Below are positions 1 to 7,724 of a DNA stretch of 17,616 nt, piece by piece. The stretch's first letter is position 1; each line of letters opens with the position of its first letter. Where the stretch lies: NCBI GenBank assembly GCA_046160725.1, contig JBJXHB010000547.1, positions 1-17,616 of the forward strand. Direction: 5' to 3'. The notes below the pieces were generated by a model that searched no databases, was not told where the DNA came from, and saw only the letters and a list, made by a program, of their open reading frames with translations. The position numbers and the translations under genes are program-made. This DNA comes from JBJXHB01 sp046160725 (GTDB taxonomy: Bacteria; Pseudomonadota; Gammaproteobacteria; Burkholderiales; Burkholderiaceae_C).

Positions 1-851
1 ATCGTGATGCCGGCGCCGTCGGCGCGCTTCAGGTGGTAGGCCGGCATCTGCGGCAGGCGCGGCAGCGGCGCGCCGAACTCGTCGCCGGGCTGCGGCGGCT
101 CGCCGGCGCGCCGGGTCACCAGGTTGCCCGGTTCGACAAAGGCCGCATAGCCATCGCCCTCGTCCGGCCGGGCCATCACCTCGTGGCCGAGGCGCACGAA
201 CTCGTCGATATAGAACTGGTAGTTGGTGAAGAGGATGAAGTTCTGGAAATGCTCCGGCGCGGTGCCGGTGTAGTGCCGCAGCCGGTGCAGCGAGTAGTCC
301 ACCCGCGGCGCGGTGAACAGCGACATCGGCTGCGCCCGGCCCGGCGTCGGCTCCAGCGTGCCGTTGGCAATGCCGTCGTCCATCGCCGCCAGGTTCGGCA
401 GGTCGAACAGGTCGCGCAGCATGTTGCGGCGCTGGGTGGACAAGGTGCCCTCGATGTGGTCGTGCTCGGCAAACGAGAAATGCACCGGTATCGGCTGGGC
501 GCTGACGCCCACCTCCAGCGGCTGGCCGTGGTTGGCCAGCAGCAGCCTGAACTGCTCGCGGTAGTAGCCGGCGAACAGGTCCGGCCGGGTGAGTGTGGTT
601 TCAAAGCTGCCCGGCCCGGCGACGAAGCCATAACTCAGGCGCGAGTCGGCGCGCTCGACGGTATCGGTGCGCACCCGCACATATGGGTAGCAGGCCCGCA
701 CCGGCTGGGCCGGCACCTCACCGTTGACATAGCGCTGCATGGCCTGCCGCAGGTGGGCCACCGCGCCGTCGTAGATGGCCGCGGCATGGGCCAGCGCGGC
801 ATCGGCGTCGTCGAACGACCGGGTGATGATCAACGGGGGGGATTCGTGCAT
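1..851 (-). CDS. amn: AMP nucleosidase, N-terminal part (cut by window edge)
   Basis: AMP nucleosidase hydrolyses AMP to adenine and ribose 5-phosphate in the cytoplasm and helps control adenylate pools. From the ATG at 849-851, 283 complete codons are readable on the minus strand before the left edge. The translation contains the family's N-terminal-domain blocks: RACYPYVRV near residue 53, SRLSYGFVAGPGSFETTLTRP near residues 70-90, and LLLANHGQPLEVG followed by PIPVHFSF. It breaks off at GADGAGIT-like sequence, just where the catalytic phosphorylase-like domain begins; the full family protein is roughly 480-500 residues, so about 40% is missing. It is divergent from coaX, with 92 bases between the starts. 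No convincing Shine-Dalgarno site precedes the ATG. The family call is secure from these blocks; catalytic residues lie outside the window. Confidence 0.9.
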   Translation of the reverse strand, partial: MHESPPLIITRSFDDADAALAHAAAIYDGAVAHLRQAMQRYVNGEVPAQPVRACYPYVRVRTDTVERADSRLSYGFVAGPGSFETTLTRPDLFAGYYREQFRLLLANHGQPLEVGVSAQPIPVHFSFAEHDHIEGTLSTQRRNMLRDLFDLPNLAAMDDGIANGTLEPTPGRAQPMSLFTAPRVDYSLHRLRHYTGTAPEHFQNFILFTNYQFYIDEFVRLGHEVMARPDEGDGYAAFVEPGNLVTRRAGEPPQPGDEFGAPLPRLPQMPAYHLKRADGAGIT

Positions 852-943
852 GGGGAATTGTGGCACCGGCGACCTGCGCGCCCGGCCAGGGAATGGTTGT
901 CCATGAGCCCCCGGCGTCGAGCCGCCTGATAGGCTGCCGCCCC

Positions 944-1714
944 ATGACCCTGCTGGCCATCGATTGCGGCAACACGCGCCTGAAATGGGCGTTGTATGAC
1001 GACACCGCCGCTCCAGGCAACGCACCGCTTGCGCAGGGCGCGGTGTTCCTCGAGACCATCGAGACCCTGGCCGACAGCGACTGGCGCGGCCTGCCGACGC
1101 CATCGCGGATGCTGGGCTGCATCGTGGCTGGCGATGCCGTGAGGCGCCGGGTGGAGGAGCAACTGGAGCTGTGGGACCTGGAACCCCGCTGGGTAGTGCC
1201 GCAGGACGAGGCCGCCGGCGTGCGCAATGGCTACGACCATCCGCACCGCCTGGGCGCTGATCGTTGGGTGGCCATGATTGGCGCGCGGGCGCACCTGCAG
1301 GCGGGCGGGCGCGTCGGACCGGCCCTGGTGGTGATGGTCGGCACCGCCGTGACGGTGGACGCGCTGGACGCCGACGGCCGCTTCCTGGGCGGCTTGATCA
1401 TGCCGGGCTTCGGCCTGATGCTGAAGGCGCTGGAGTCCGGCACCGCAGGGCTGCGCGTGCCCACTGGCGAGGTGGTGGACTTTCCGACCAACACCAGTGA
1501 CGCCCTGATGAGCGGCGGCGCGCTCGGCATGGCCGGCGCCATCGAGCATCAATTGCGGCGGCTGCAGCAGCGCACCGGCCAGGCGCCAGCGCTCATCATG
1601 GCCGGCGGCGCGGCGGTCAAGCTGGCGCCGATCGTTGACTACAGCGTCGAGTTGGTCGACTCATTGATCTTCGACGGCCTGTTGGCCATCGCGGCCAACG
1701 GGCGGCACGGCTAG
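944..1714 (+). CDS. coaX: Type III pantothenate kinase (CoaX, Baf family)
   Basis: CoaX phosphorylates pantothenate with ATP, the first step of coenzyme A synthesis. Type III enzymes are not feedback-inhibited by CoA and need a monovalent cation. The 256-residue protein has the N-terminal phosphate-binding motif DCGNTRLKW (residues 7-15), then PHRLGADRWVAMIGAR and GTAVTVDALDADGRFLGG, the conserved blocks of the ASKHA-fold family. The reading frame extends upstream to 860, but the ATG at 944 puts the motif at the normal distance from the N-terminus, and the extra 28 residues look like noise. In many betaproteobacteria coaX follows birA; here the upstream neighbour is the divergent amn and no birA is seen. 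It converges on hslU, with only 34 bases between the two stop codons. Confidence 0.93.
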   Translation: MTLLAIDCGNTRLKWALYDDTAAPGNAPLAQGAVFLETIETLADSDWRGLPTPSRMLGCIVAGDAVRRRVEEQLELWDLEPRWVVPQDEAAGVRNGYDHPHRLGADRWVAMIGARAHLQAGGRVGPALVVMVGTAVTVDALDADGRFLGGLIMPGFGLMLKALESGTAGLRVPTGEVVDFPTNTSDALMSGGALGMAGAIEHQLRRLQQRTGQAPALIMAGGAAVKLAPIVDYSVELVDSLIFDGLLAIAANGRHG

Positions 1715-1748
1715 GCGCTGAAAGCGGCATCCGGCGCCGCGCGGCGCC
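1681..1748. terminator. Hairpins between convergent coaX and hslU
   Basis: Two perfect inverted repeats sit at the convergent junction. GTTGGCC-ATCGC-GGCCAAC at 1681-1699 has a 7-base stem and lies inside the last codons of coaX. GGCGCCGC-GCGGCGCC at 1733-1748 is a full 16-base palindrome directly after the hslU stop codon. Neither is followed by a run of T on either strand, so these are not canonical intrinsic terminators. They could slow polymerase or protect 3' ends of both messages. The palindromes are seen directly; the function is inferred. Confidence 0.35.
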
Positions 1749-3080
1749 CTACAAGATATAGCGCGACAGGTCCTCGTTGCGGGCCAGATCGGCCAGACGG
1801 GCATCGACGTCGGCCACATCGAGCCGGACCGTCTGGCCGCTGCGCGCCGGGGCGTCGAAGCTCAGTTCGTCCAGCAGGCGCTCCATGACGGTGGACAGCC
1901 GGCGCGCGCCGATGTTCTCGGTGCGCTCGTTGACCTCGAACGCGATCTGCGCCAGGCGGCGGATGGCCTGCGGCGTCAGCTCAAGTGTGACGCCCTCTGT
2001 GGCCAGCAGCGCCTGGTACTGCCGGATAAGGCTGGCATGGGTGCTGGTCAGGATGGCCTCGAAGTCATCGACCGACAGCGCCTGCAGTTCCACCCGGATC
2101 GGGAATCGGCCCTGCAGCTCCGGTATCAGGTCGCTGGGCTTGGCCAGGTGGAAGGCACCCGAGGCAATGAACAGGATATGGTCGGTGCGCACCGTGCCGT
2201 ACTTGGTGCTGACCGTGGTGCCCTCGACCAGCGGCAGCAGGTCGCGCTGCACGCCTTGGCGCGACACCTCGGCGCCGTGGCTGTCCGACCGCGACGCCAC
2301 CTTGTCGATCTCGTCGATGAAGACGATGCCGTTGGCCTCGGTGTTGGCCACGGCGCGGCTCTTGATGTCGTCTTCGTTGACCAGCTTGCCGGCCTCCTCG
2401 TCGGTCAACTGTCGCAGCGCGTCGGCAATGCGCAGCTTGCGCTTGTGCCGCTTGGCCTGGCCCATCTGCGAGAACAGGCCCTTCAGCTGCTCGGCCATTT
2501 CCTCCATGCCGGGCGGTGTCATGATGTCGACGCCCGTGCGCAGGTCGGCCAGCTCGATCTCGATCTCGCGGTCATCGAGCTGCCCCTCGCGCAGCCGCTT
2601 GCGCATGGTCTGCCGGGTCCCGGACTCGGCCGCGCCCGCACCAGTGACGAAGCCGATGTCGCCACGCGCCGGCCCGACCAGGACATCCAGCACCCGCTCC
2701 TCTGCGGCGTCCTCGGCCAGGCCGCGCTGGCGCTTCAATGCCGCATCGCGCTCCTGCTTGACGGCCATGTCCACCAGGTCGCGGACGATGGTGTCGACAT
2801 CCTTGCCGACATAGCCCACCTCAGTGAACTTGGTGGCCTCGACCTTGATGAAAGGCGCATCCGCCAACCGGGCCAGACGGCGCGCGATCTCCGTCTTGCC
2901 GACGCCGGTCGGGCCGATCATCAGGATGTTCTTCGGCGTGATCTCGGCGCGCAGCTTCTCGTCGACCTGCTGGCGGCGCCAGCGGTTGCGCAGCGCGATG
3001 GCAACGGCGCGCTTCGCCGCGGACTGGCCGACGATGTGGCGGTCCAGCTCGGAGACGATCTCGCGGGGGGTCATGCCCAT
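1749..3080 (-). CDS. hslU: ATP-dependent protease HslUV, ATPase subunit HslU (ClpY)
   Basis: HslU is the hexameric AAA+ unfoldase that feeds substrates into the HslV peptidase. The 443-residue protein has the same length as the E. coli one. Motifs in order: MTPREIVSELDRHIVGQ at the N-terminus, Walker A GPTGVGKT (56-63), pore loop GYVG (89-92), a charged I-domain insert (about 110-240), Walker B GIVFIDEIDK (251-260), the ELQGRFPIRVEL region, the sensor-2 helix ENIGARRL, and the C-terminal EDLSRYIL tail that docks into HslV. The frame extends further upstream to 3182, but an AAGGA site at 3090-3094, nine bases before the ATG at 3080, and the family N-terminus fix the start here. It lies 56 bases after hslV on the same strand, the usual pairing. 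Confidence 0.97.
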   Translation of the reverse strand: MGMTPREIVSELDRHIVGQSAAKRAVAIALRNRWRRQQVDEKLRAEITPKNILMIGPTGVGKTEIARRLARLADAPFIKVEATKFTEVGYVGKDVDTIVRDLVDMAVKQERDAALKRQRGLAEDAAEERVLDVLVGPARGDIGFVTGAGAAESGTRQTMRKRLREGQLDDREIEIELADLRTGVDIMTPPGMEEMAEQLKGLFSQMGQAKRHKRKLRIADALRQLTDEEAGKLVNEDDIKSRAVANTEANGIVFIDEIDKVASRSDSHGAEVSRQGVQRDLLPLVEGTTVSTKYGTVRTDHILFIASGAFHLAKPSDLIPELQGRFPIRVELQALSVDDFEAILTSTHASLIRQYQALLATEGVTLELTPQAIRRLAQIAFEVNERTENIGARRLSTVMERLLDELSFDAPARSGQTVRLDVADVDARLADLARNEDLSRYIL

Positions 3081-3089
3081 GGGCAGCGG

Positions 3090-3094
3090 TCCTT
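3090..3094 (-). promoter_or_regulatory. Shine-Dalgarno site that sets the hslU start
   Basis: AAGGA on the minus strand, nine bases ahead of the ATG at 3078-3080. It decides between this start and the longer in-frame extension, which would run back over the end of hslV. Confidence 0.6.
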
Positions 3095-3136
3095 CAGGCG
3101 ACACGGGCGCGGCGGGGCGGCGCCGCGTCACTTGTT

Positions 3137-3688
3137 TCAGTCCAGCGTCTCGATGGTGTGATGCTGGTTGGTGTAGATGCACAGCTCGCCGGCGATCTCC
3201 AGCGCGCGCTTGACCACCTCGGCAGCGGGCATCTCGGTATGGTCCAGAAGCGCCCGCGCCGCAGCCTGCGCATAGGCGCCGCCGGAGCCGATGGCCACGA
3301 TCCCACCCTCGGGCTCCAGCACGTCGCCGTTGCCGGTGATCACCAGCGAGGTCTCCCGGTCGGCCACGGACAGCATCGCCTCCAGGCGCCGCAGCACGCG
3401 GTCAGTGCGCCACTCCCGGGTCAATTCCACGGCGGCGCGCACCAAGTGCCCGGAGTGCTTTTCCAGCTTGGCCTCGAAGCGCTCGAACAGGGTGAAGGCG
3501 TCGGCGGTGGAGCCGGCAAAGCCGGCCAGCACCCGGTCATGGTGCAGCTTGCGCACCTTGCGGGCGGTGGCCTTGACAACAATCTGGCCGAGCGTGACCT
3601 GGCCGTCACCACCCAGCGCCACCTGCCAGCCACCCGAGGCTATGCGGCGTCGCGCACTGACGATGGTCGTGCCGTGAAAGGGTTCCAT
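3137..3688 (-). CDS. hslV: ATP-dependent protease HslUV, peptidase subunit HslV (ClpQ)
   Basis: HslV forms the double hexameric ring of N-terminal-threonine peptidases capped by HslU. The 183-residue protein begins MEPFHGTTIVSARR. The Thr-Thr at residues 7-8 matches the E. coli N-terminal Thr-Thr, so a six-residue propeptide must be removed to expose the nucleophile, as in other betaproteobacterial HslV. Further conserved blocks are VALGGDGQVTLG, LAGFAGSTADAFTLFERFE, WRTDRVLRRLEAML, ITGNGDVLEP, IGSGGAYAQAAARALL and ICIYTN-like CIYTNQHHTIETL at the C-terminus. Between RR and VALGGDGQ there are about five residues more than in E. coli (RIASGG region). It follows the STAS-domain gene by 63 bases and precedes hslU by 56, probably in one transcript. 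No strong ribosome binding site is seen. Confidence 0.96.
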   Translation of the reverse strand: MEPFHGTTIVSARRRIASGGWQVALGGDGQVTLGQIVVKATARKVRKLHHDRVLAGFAGSTADAFTLFERFEAKLEKHSGHLVRAAVELTREWRTDRVLRRLEAMLSVADRETSLVITGNGDVLEPEGGIVAIGSGGAYAQAAARALLDHTEMPAAEVVKRALEIAGELCIYTNQHHTIETLD

Positions 3689-3751
3689 GGATGCGGGCTC
3701 GGGGATCGGTTGGGCCTGGTCGGCGCTGCTGCCGCGCCGGACCGCGACGCG

Positions 3752-5530
3752 TCAGTCGCGGGCGACCTGGACCCGTGCGTGCTCGTTGATGCCCATGGCG
3801 CCGAAGAACAGGGCCACCAGCCGATGGGCATCGGTGAAGGTGACGCTGCGGTTCTCGTTGCGGCGCGCCAACACCCAGTTCAGCAGGTCGCCGGCGGCAA
3901 TGAAGTCGACACGGATCAAGCGCGCACAGGACACAGTGATCATCGTGGCGGGGCCGAGACGGGTATCCACCTTGGACAAGGTCAGGCCGATGTCGCCCAC
4001 CAACTGGCCCGACAGATCAACCTTGGCCACCTGGCCGCCCGCCTGCGGGTCGTCCAGCAGGCCGGACTCCATGAAGCCGGTGTGGAGCTCGCTGATGCCG
4101 GCCGGTGCGGCAGTGGTCGGACCGCCGCCGCTGATGCGGACGGTGCAGGCCGAGCGCTCCCAGGACGGCGGCGAGACCTCGTAGGTCACGCAATAGTCGA
4201 TGGCCGTCTCGTCGAACTGGTCCGGCCGGTTGGCCAGGCGCAAGGTCTCCAGGCGGGCCATCCAGAAGGCCGGGTCGGCGTCGCGCACGCCGGTCGGCGC
4301 GGCCTCGGCCAGGGTGGCCAGGAGCTGCTCGCCGGAAAGCCAGCGCATCTCCAGGCGCTGGCCCGCCCAATCACGGAACAGCGCCGCCAGGTTGGAGGCG
4401 GCCTCGGCCTCGACACGCCGTACGGCCGACCACTCAAACACCCACGGCAGCGGCATCTGCAGGGTGGCCGATCGCAGCCGGGCCACCGCATCGACGTCCA
4501 GCACGGACGGCGAGATCCAACCCACATCGCCCGCCACGCGGGCCGCCATCGGCCGCTCGTCAGCGGCCTGCGCCGCCGCCTCGGCCACCACCTTGGGCAT
4601 GCTCACCCACTGCGGGGCCGAACGCCCGAAGAGATTGACATAGTCCAGAGCCAGGGCCTCGAAGCGGGCCTGTTGGCCAGTCGCCCGGTGCAGGTCCAGT
4701 AGGACCAACCAGGTCTCCGGGTGGGCATGACGTGGCGCACCGGCCTTGACCAGCTGGGTCAGGGCGTTCTCGCAGTGGTTGAAGTCGGCATTGGCGAATG
4801 CAATGACGGCCTCGTCCAGCTCCGGGTCATGCACCACCTCGCTGACCTCGAGCGCCGGACCCGGCGTCTGGCTTGGCGCCGGCCGTGCCGGCGCGGGCGT
4901 GGCCCTAGGTGCAGGCGCTGGCGACAGCGGTGAAATGCCCGGGCCCATGGAGGCCTTCGATCCCGGCTGTGTCTGCAAAGAGCGCAAGGGCGCATCGTCG
5001 TCCGGCAAGGGCGGCAGAGCCGGCAAACGGTCCGGGTCGTCCAGCAGGCCGGGCGCCAATACGGCCGGCGCCGGTGGCGGCGACGGCTCTGGCGTGGGGC
5101 GGAATGGCAGTGGCTCTGTCGGCGCGGCGTAGAACTCCGGCGGGCGGTTGCGCGACGGACTGAAGCCGCCCTCGCCGACCATCTGCTGCTCGATCTCGTC
5201 GATCTTGGCCTTGACACCCTCAGGCTTGGCCGACCGGCTGTCCGGAGACTTAGCTTCGGAGTCGTCGATGCGCGACGAGCCACCCAGCGCCGCCAACTGC
5301 TCAGGAGAAAGGCCGTCGCGCCGCAGCTTGCGCAGCATGTCGAACTCGCGCTTGCGGACGAAGTCGTTGCGCCGCTTGCGTTCGATCATCGCCTTGAGCT
5401 CGGACTTCTCGAGCTCGAACTCGCGACCATCGTCATGCCGCGTGCTCAGGTCGGACCAATCCGTGGCCGGATTGGCCACAAACCGCACCACCTTGCGCAG
5501 GAAGCTTTCGCCCTCGGGCTTCTCGGCCAT
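3752..5530 (-). CDS. STAS-domain protein of unknown function (dksA-hslV linked)
   Basis: This 592-residue protein has no assigned function that I know. I recall similar proteins between dksA and hslV in Comamonadaceae. Residues 1-90 are charged and helical, with a conserved-looking segment SELKAMIERKRRNDFVRKRE (43-62) and then GLSPEQLAALG. Residues 100-235 form a Pro/Ala-rich, probably disordered linker. Residues 236-305 look like a TPR or FimV-like helical repeat. Residues 340-415 resemble one degenerate STAS module (FEWSAVRRVEAEAASNLAAL). Residues 500-592 resemble a second, better one (VDLSGQLVGDIGLTL, then RVDFIAAGDLLNWV and the closing helix). There is no signal peptide or membrane segment, so it is predicted cytoplasmic. 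STAS domains often act as phosphorylatable or ligand-binding partners; whether a phospho-acceptor serine is kept is unclear. It starts 23 bases after dksA ends, which implies co-transcription. Confidence 0.8.
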   Translation of the reverse strand: MAEKPEGESFLRKVVRFVANPATDWSDLSTRHDDGREFELEKSELKAMIERKRRNDFVRKREFDMLRKLRRDGLSPEQLAALGGSSRIDDSEAKSPDSRSAKPEGVKAKIDEIEQQMVGEGGFSPSRNRPPEFYAAPTEPLPFRPTPEPSPPPAPAVLAPGLLDDPDRLPALPPLPDDDAPLRSLQTQPGSKASMGPGISPLSPAPAPRATPAPARPAPSQTPGPALEVSEVVHDPELDEAVIAFANADFNHCENALTQLVKAGAPRHAHPETWLVLLDLHRATGQQARFEALALDYVNLFGRSAPQWVSMPKVVAEAAAQAADERPMAARVAGDVGWISPSVLDVDAVARLRSATLQMPLPWVFEWSAVRRVEAEAASNLAALFRDWAGQRLEMRWLSGEQLLATLAEAAPTGVRDADPAFWMARLETLRLANRPDQFDETAIDYCVTYEVSPPSWERSACTVRISGGGPTTAAPAGISELHTGFMESGLLDDPQAGGQVAKVDLSGQLVGDIGLTLSKVDTRLGPATMITVSCARLIRVDFIAAGDLLNWVLARRNENRSVTFTDAHRLVALFFGAMGINEHARVQVARD

Positions 5531-5553
5531 GTCGTGCCTGCGCGCCGGGTGTC

Positions 5554-6399
5554 TCAGTCGCCGAACATCTTCTGCTTCATCTCGCGGCGTTGCTGCGCCT
5601 CGAGCGAGTAGGTCGCGGTCGGTCGGGCCAGCAGCCGGCCCAGGCCGATGGGCTCGCCCGTCTCGTCGCAGTAGCCGTAGTCGCCGGAGTCGATGCGCAT
5701 CAGGGACTGCGATATCTTCTTCAGCAGCTTGCGTTCGCGGTCACGCGTGCGCAGCTCCAGTGCGTGCTCTTCCTCGATCGTCGCGCGGTCCGCCGGGTCC
5801 GGCACGATGGTCGTGTCCTCGCGCAGATGCTCGGTGGTTTCGCCGGCGTTGGTGATCAGGTCATCCTTCAACGTCTGCAGGCGGACCCGGAAGAACTCCA
5901 ACTGCTTGTCGTTCATGTACTCGGCCTCTGGCATGGCCATCAGCTCGGGGTCGGTCAGGTCGCGGCCGGCCTTGGTCTTCCAGGCATTGGCCAGCTTGGG
6001 GTCCACCTTGACGGCGGGCTTGACGATATCCATCGGTAGGGGAGCGGGACGCGCGGCGGGCGGGGCCGCGGCGGGAGTCGATGCAGTTGGAAGGCTGGGG
6101 GCCGGCGAGGCCTTCTGGGCAACCGCCGGAGCAGGGGAGACGCTTGACTTCTTCTTGGCAGCCACTGCCGGTGCGGGCGGTGGAGCCGACACGACGACGG
6201 GTTTGGTCGGAGCCGGCTTCGACTTCGAACTCGTTGATGCCACGGCAGGTGCAGCCTTGGAAGCGGGCTTCTTCGGCGCTGATGCGACCGGCTTGACGGC
6301 CGGCGCCTTTGGCGGGACGACGGCCGCTGACGCCTTGACGGCGGCCTTGGCCTGCGCGGGCGCCGCCTTGCTGGTGCTCTTGGACGCGGTCTTGCTCAC
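5554..6399 (-). CDS. dksA: RNA polymerase-binding regulator DksA with long Ala/Lys/Pro tail
   Basis: DksA enters the RNA polymerase secondary channel and, with ppGpp, represses rRNA and activates biosynthetic promoters. The C-terminal 150 or so residues are the DksA core. The coiled-coil tip carries DPADRA (201-206), matching the essential Asp-x-x-Asp-x-Ala of E. coli DksA, and the family end is GEPIGLGRLLARPTAT. In the zinc-finger region only Cys244 is kept; the other three cysteine positions are Thr247, Ser265 and Ala268. Residues 1-125 are a histone-H1-like Ala/Lys/Pro/Ser tail, making the protein 281 residues against about 150 in E. coli. The GTG start at 6397-6399 has GAGG at 6405-6408, five bases away. 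ATG at residue 123 is a possible internal start. It lies between the cobW-like and STAS-domain genes. Confidence 0.93.
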   Translation of the reverse strand: MSKTASKSTSKAAPAQAKAAVKASAAVVPPKAPAVKPVASAPKKPASKAAPAVASTSSKSKPAPTKPVVVSAPPPAPAVAAKKKSSVSPAPAVAQKASPAPSLPTASTPAAAPPAARPAPLPMDIVKPAVKVDPKLANAWKTKAGRDLTDPELMAMPEAEYMNDKQLEFFRVRLQTLKDDLITNAGETTEHLREDTTIVPDPADRATIEEEHALELRTRDRERKLLKKISQSLMRIDSGDYGYCDETGEPIGLGRLLARPTATYSLEAQQRREMKQKMFGD

Positions 6400-6404
6400 G
6401 AGGG

Positions 6405-6408
6405 CCTC
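6405..6408 (-). promoter_or_regulatory. Shine-Dalgarno site for the GTG start of dksA
   Basis: GAGG on the minus strand, five bases before the GTG at 6397-6399. It supports translation of the whole Ala/Lys/Pro tail rather than starting at the internal Met123. Confidence 0.5.
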
Positions 6409-6484
6409 ACGAGGATCGACTGACTGCCCACCTCACCGCAGCCCTGGCATGGGCCGGCGCGGGGGCGCCTTTCGGGGAGGGCGG

Positions 6485-6512
6485 AGTATAGCGATGCACC
6501 TTGGCCACCAAA
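6485..6512 (-). promoter_or_regulatory. Possible sigma-70 promoter of dksA
   Basis: In the 141 bases between the cobW-like stop and the dksA start, the minus strand has TATACT at 6485-6490 as a good -10 element. A weak -35 lies at 6506-6512 (TTGGTG or TTTGGT, spacer 15-16). The bases just after the -10 are CCGCCCTCC, a GC-rich discriminator of the kind found at promoters inhibited by ppGpp and DksA. The motif is seen; promoter use and autoregulation are inferred. Confidence 0.35.
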
Positions 6513-6540
6513 TCGGTGAAATTGAACGGGCCGGGCCGAT

Positions 6541-7623
6541 TTACTCCAGGCAGCCCTCGAGGCCCTGGACCAGGATCTCCCGAGGCAGGTCGATGCCGAT
6601 GAAGACCATCTTGCTGGTCTTCTTCTCGCCAGGCGCCCATTTCGGGCCCAGGTCGCTGCCCATCATCTGGTGGACGCCCTGGAAGATGACCTTGCGGTCC
6701 GTGCCTTTCATGTTCAGCACGCCCTTGTATCGCAGCAGCTTGGGGCCGTAGACCTGCACCACCGAGCCCAGGAAGTCCTCCAGCTTGGCCGCGTTGAACG
6801 CCCGGTCGGACCGGAAGGCCAGCGACTTCACATCGTCATCATGATGGTGGTGATGCGGATGGTCGCAGTGCTCGCCTTCCGCGTGGTCGTGGTGAGCGTC
6901 GTGCGCATGGCCGTGATCGTGCCCATGGTGCCCACCGGCCTGAGAGCCGACATGGCCGTCGCCCTCCAGAAAGGCCGGGTCGACCTCCAGTGCCGCATTC
7001 AGGTTGAAGCCCTTCAGGTCGAACACCGAGCGGATCGGGACCTCGCCGAAGTGCACCCGTTGCTGCGGCGCCCGCGGGTTCATGTGCTTCAGGCGGTGGG
7101 CCAGCTTGTCCACCGCGGCGTCGTCGACCAGGTCGGACTTGCTGATGAAGATCTGGTCGGCAAAGCCAACCTGTCTGCGCGCCTCCTGCCGTTGATCGAG
7201 TTGCTGCCCCGCATGCTTGGCGTCAACCAGGGTCAACACCGAATCCAGCAGATAGCTCTCGGCCACCTCGTCGTCCATGAAGAAGGTCTGCGCCACTGGG
7301 CCCGGGTCGGCCAGACCGGTGGTCTCGATGACCACCCGTTCGAAATCCAGTTCGCCTTTGCGACGGCGCTGCGCCAGATCAGTCAGCGTGGAGCGCAGGT
7401 CCTCCCGGATGGTGCAGCAGACACAGCCATTGCTCATCTGGATGATCTGCTCACGGGTGTCGGCCACCAGGATGTCGTTGTCGATGTTCTCCTCGCCGAA
7501 TTCGTTCTCGATCACGGCGATCTTCTGGCCATGGGCCTCGCTCAGCACGCGTTTGAGCAGTGTGGTCTTGCCTGAGCCGAGAAAGCCCGTCAGGATGGTG
7601 GCGGGAATGAGCCCGTTGGACAT
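6541..7623 (-). CDS. CobW/COG0523 G3E-family GTPase, His-rich zinc metallochaperone
   Basis: COG0523 proteins are GTP-dependent metal chaperones; several serve zinc delivery (ZNG1, YeiR, ZigA-type), others cobalt (CobW) or nitrile hydratase activation. The 360-residue protein has Walker A GFLGSGKT (13-20), the metal-binding CVCC (67-70) inside GCVCCT, the Walker B region ETTGLADP (100-107), and SKSD (161-164) as the guanine-specificity motif. A His-rich loop at 232-261 holds 16 histidines in 30 residues, followed by the CobW C-terminal domain (about 265-360). The loop favours zinc or another soft divalent metal as cargo. There are no cobalamin genes nearby, so I leave the symbol blank. The ATG at 7621-7623 has AAGG seven bases upstream. 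It is divergent from corC and is the first gene of the minus-strand run leading to dksA. Confidence 0.9.
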   Translation of the reverse strand: MSNGLIPATILTGFLGSGKTTLLKRVLSEAHGQKIAVIENEFGEENIDNDILVADTREQIIQMSNGCVCCTIREDLRSTLTDLAQRRRKGELDFERVVIETTGLADPGPVAQTFFMDDEVAESYLLDSVLTLVDAKHAGQQLDQRQEARRQVGFADQIFISKSDLVDDAAVDKLAHRLKHMNPRAPQQRVHFGEVPIRSVFDLKGFNLNAALEVDPAFLEGDGHVGSQAGGHHGHDHGHAHDAHHDHAEGEHCDHPHHHHHDDDVKSLAFRSDRAFNAAKLEDFLGSVVQVYGPKLLRYKGVLNMKGTDRKVIFQGVHQMMGSDLGPKWAPGEKKTSKMVFIGIDLPREILVQGLEGCLE

Positions 7624-7724
7624 GATGCGACCTTGAGGTGAAAGCGAGGTGGACGGCTGGGCCGTGGTGTCGGGCCGCAGCCGGGCGCGCGCAGATGGCG
7701 CGCCATGGATGGTGAGGGCGCGGC

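Noticed and set aside
33..929. Plus-strand open frame opposite amn
   Set aside because: The minus strand gives clear AMP nucleosidase blocks; the plus frame is Arg/Gly-rich noise.
2037..3161. Plus-strand open frame (374 codons) opposite hslU
   Set aside because: Shadow of hslU, whose motifs and length are canonical.
3158..4702. Long plus-strand open frame (514 codons) opposite hslV and the STAS-domain gene
   Set aside because: It is antisense to well-supported genes, and its translation is low-complexity Gly/Ala/Arg/His-rich with no family motif. GC-rich codon use creates such frames.
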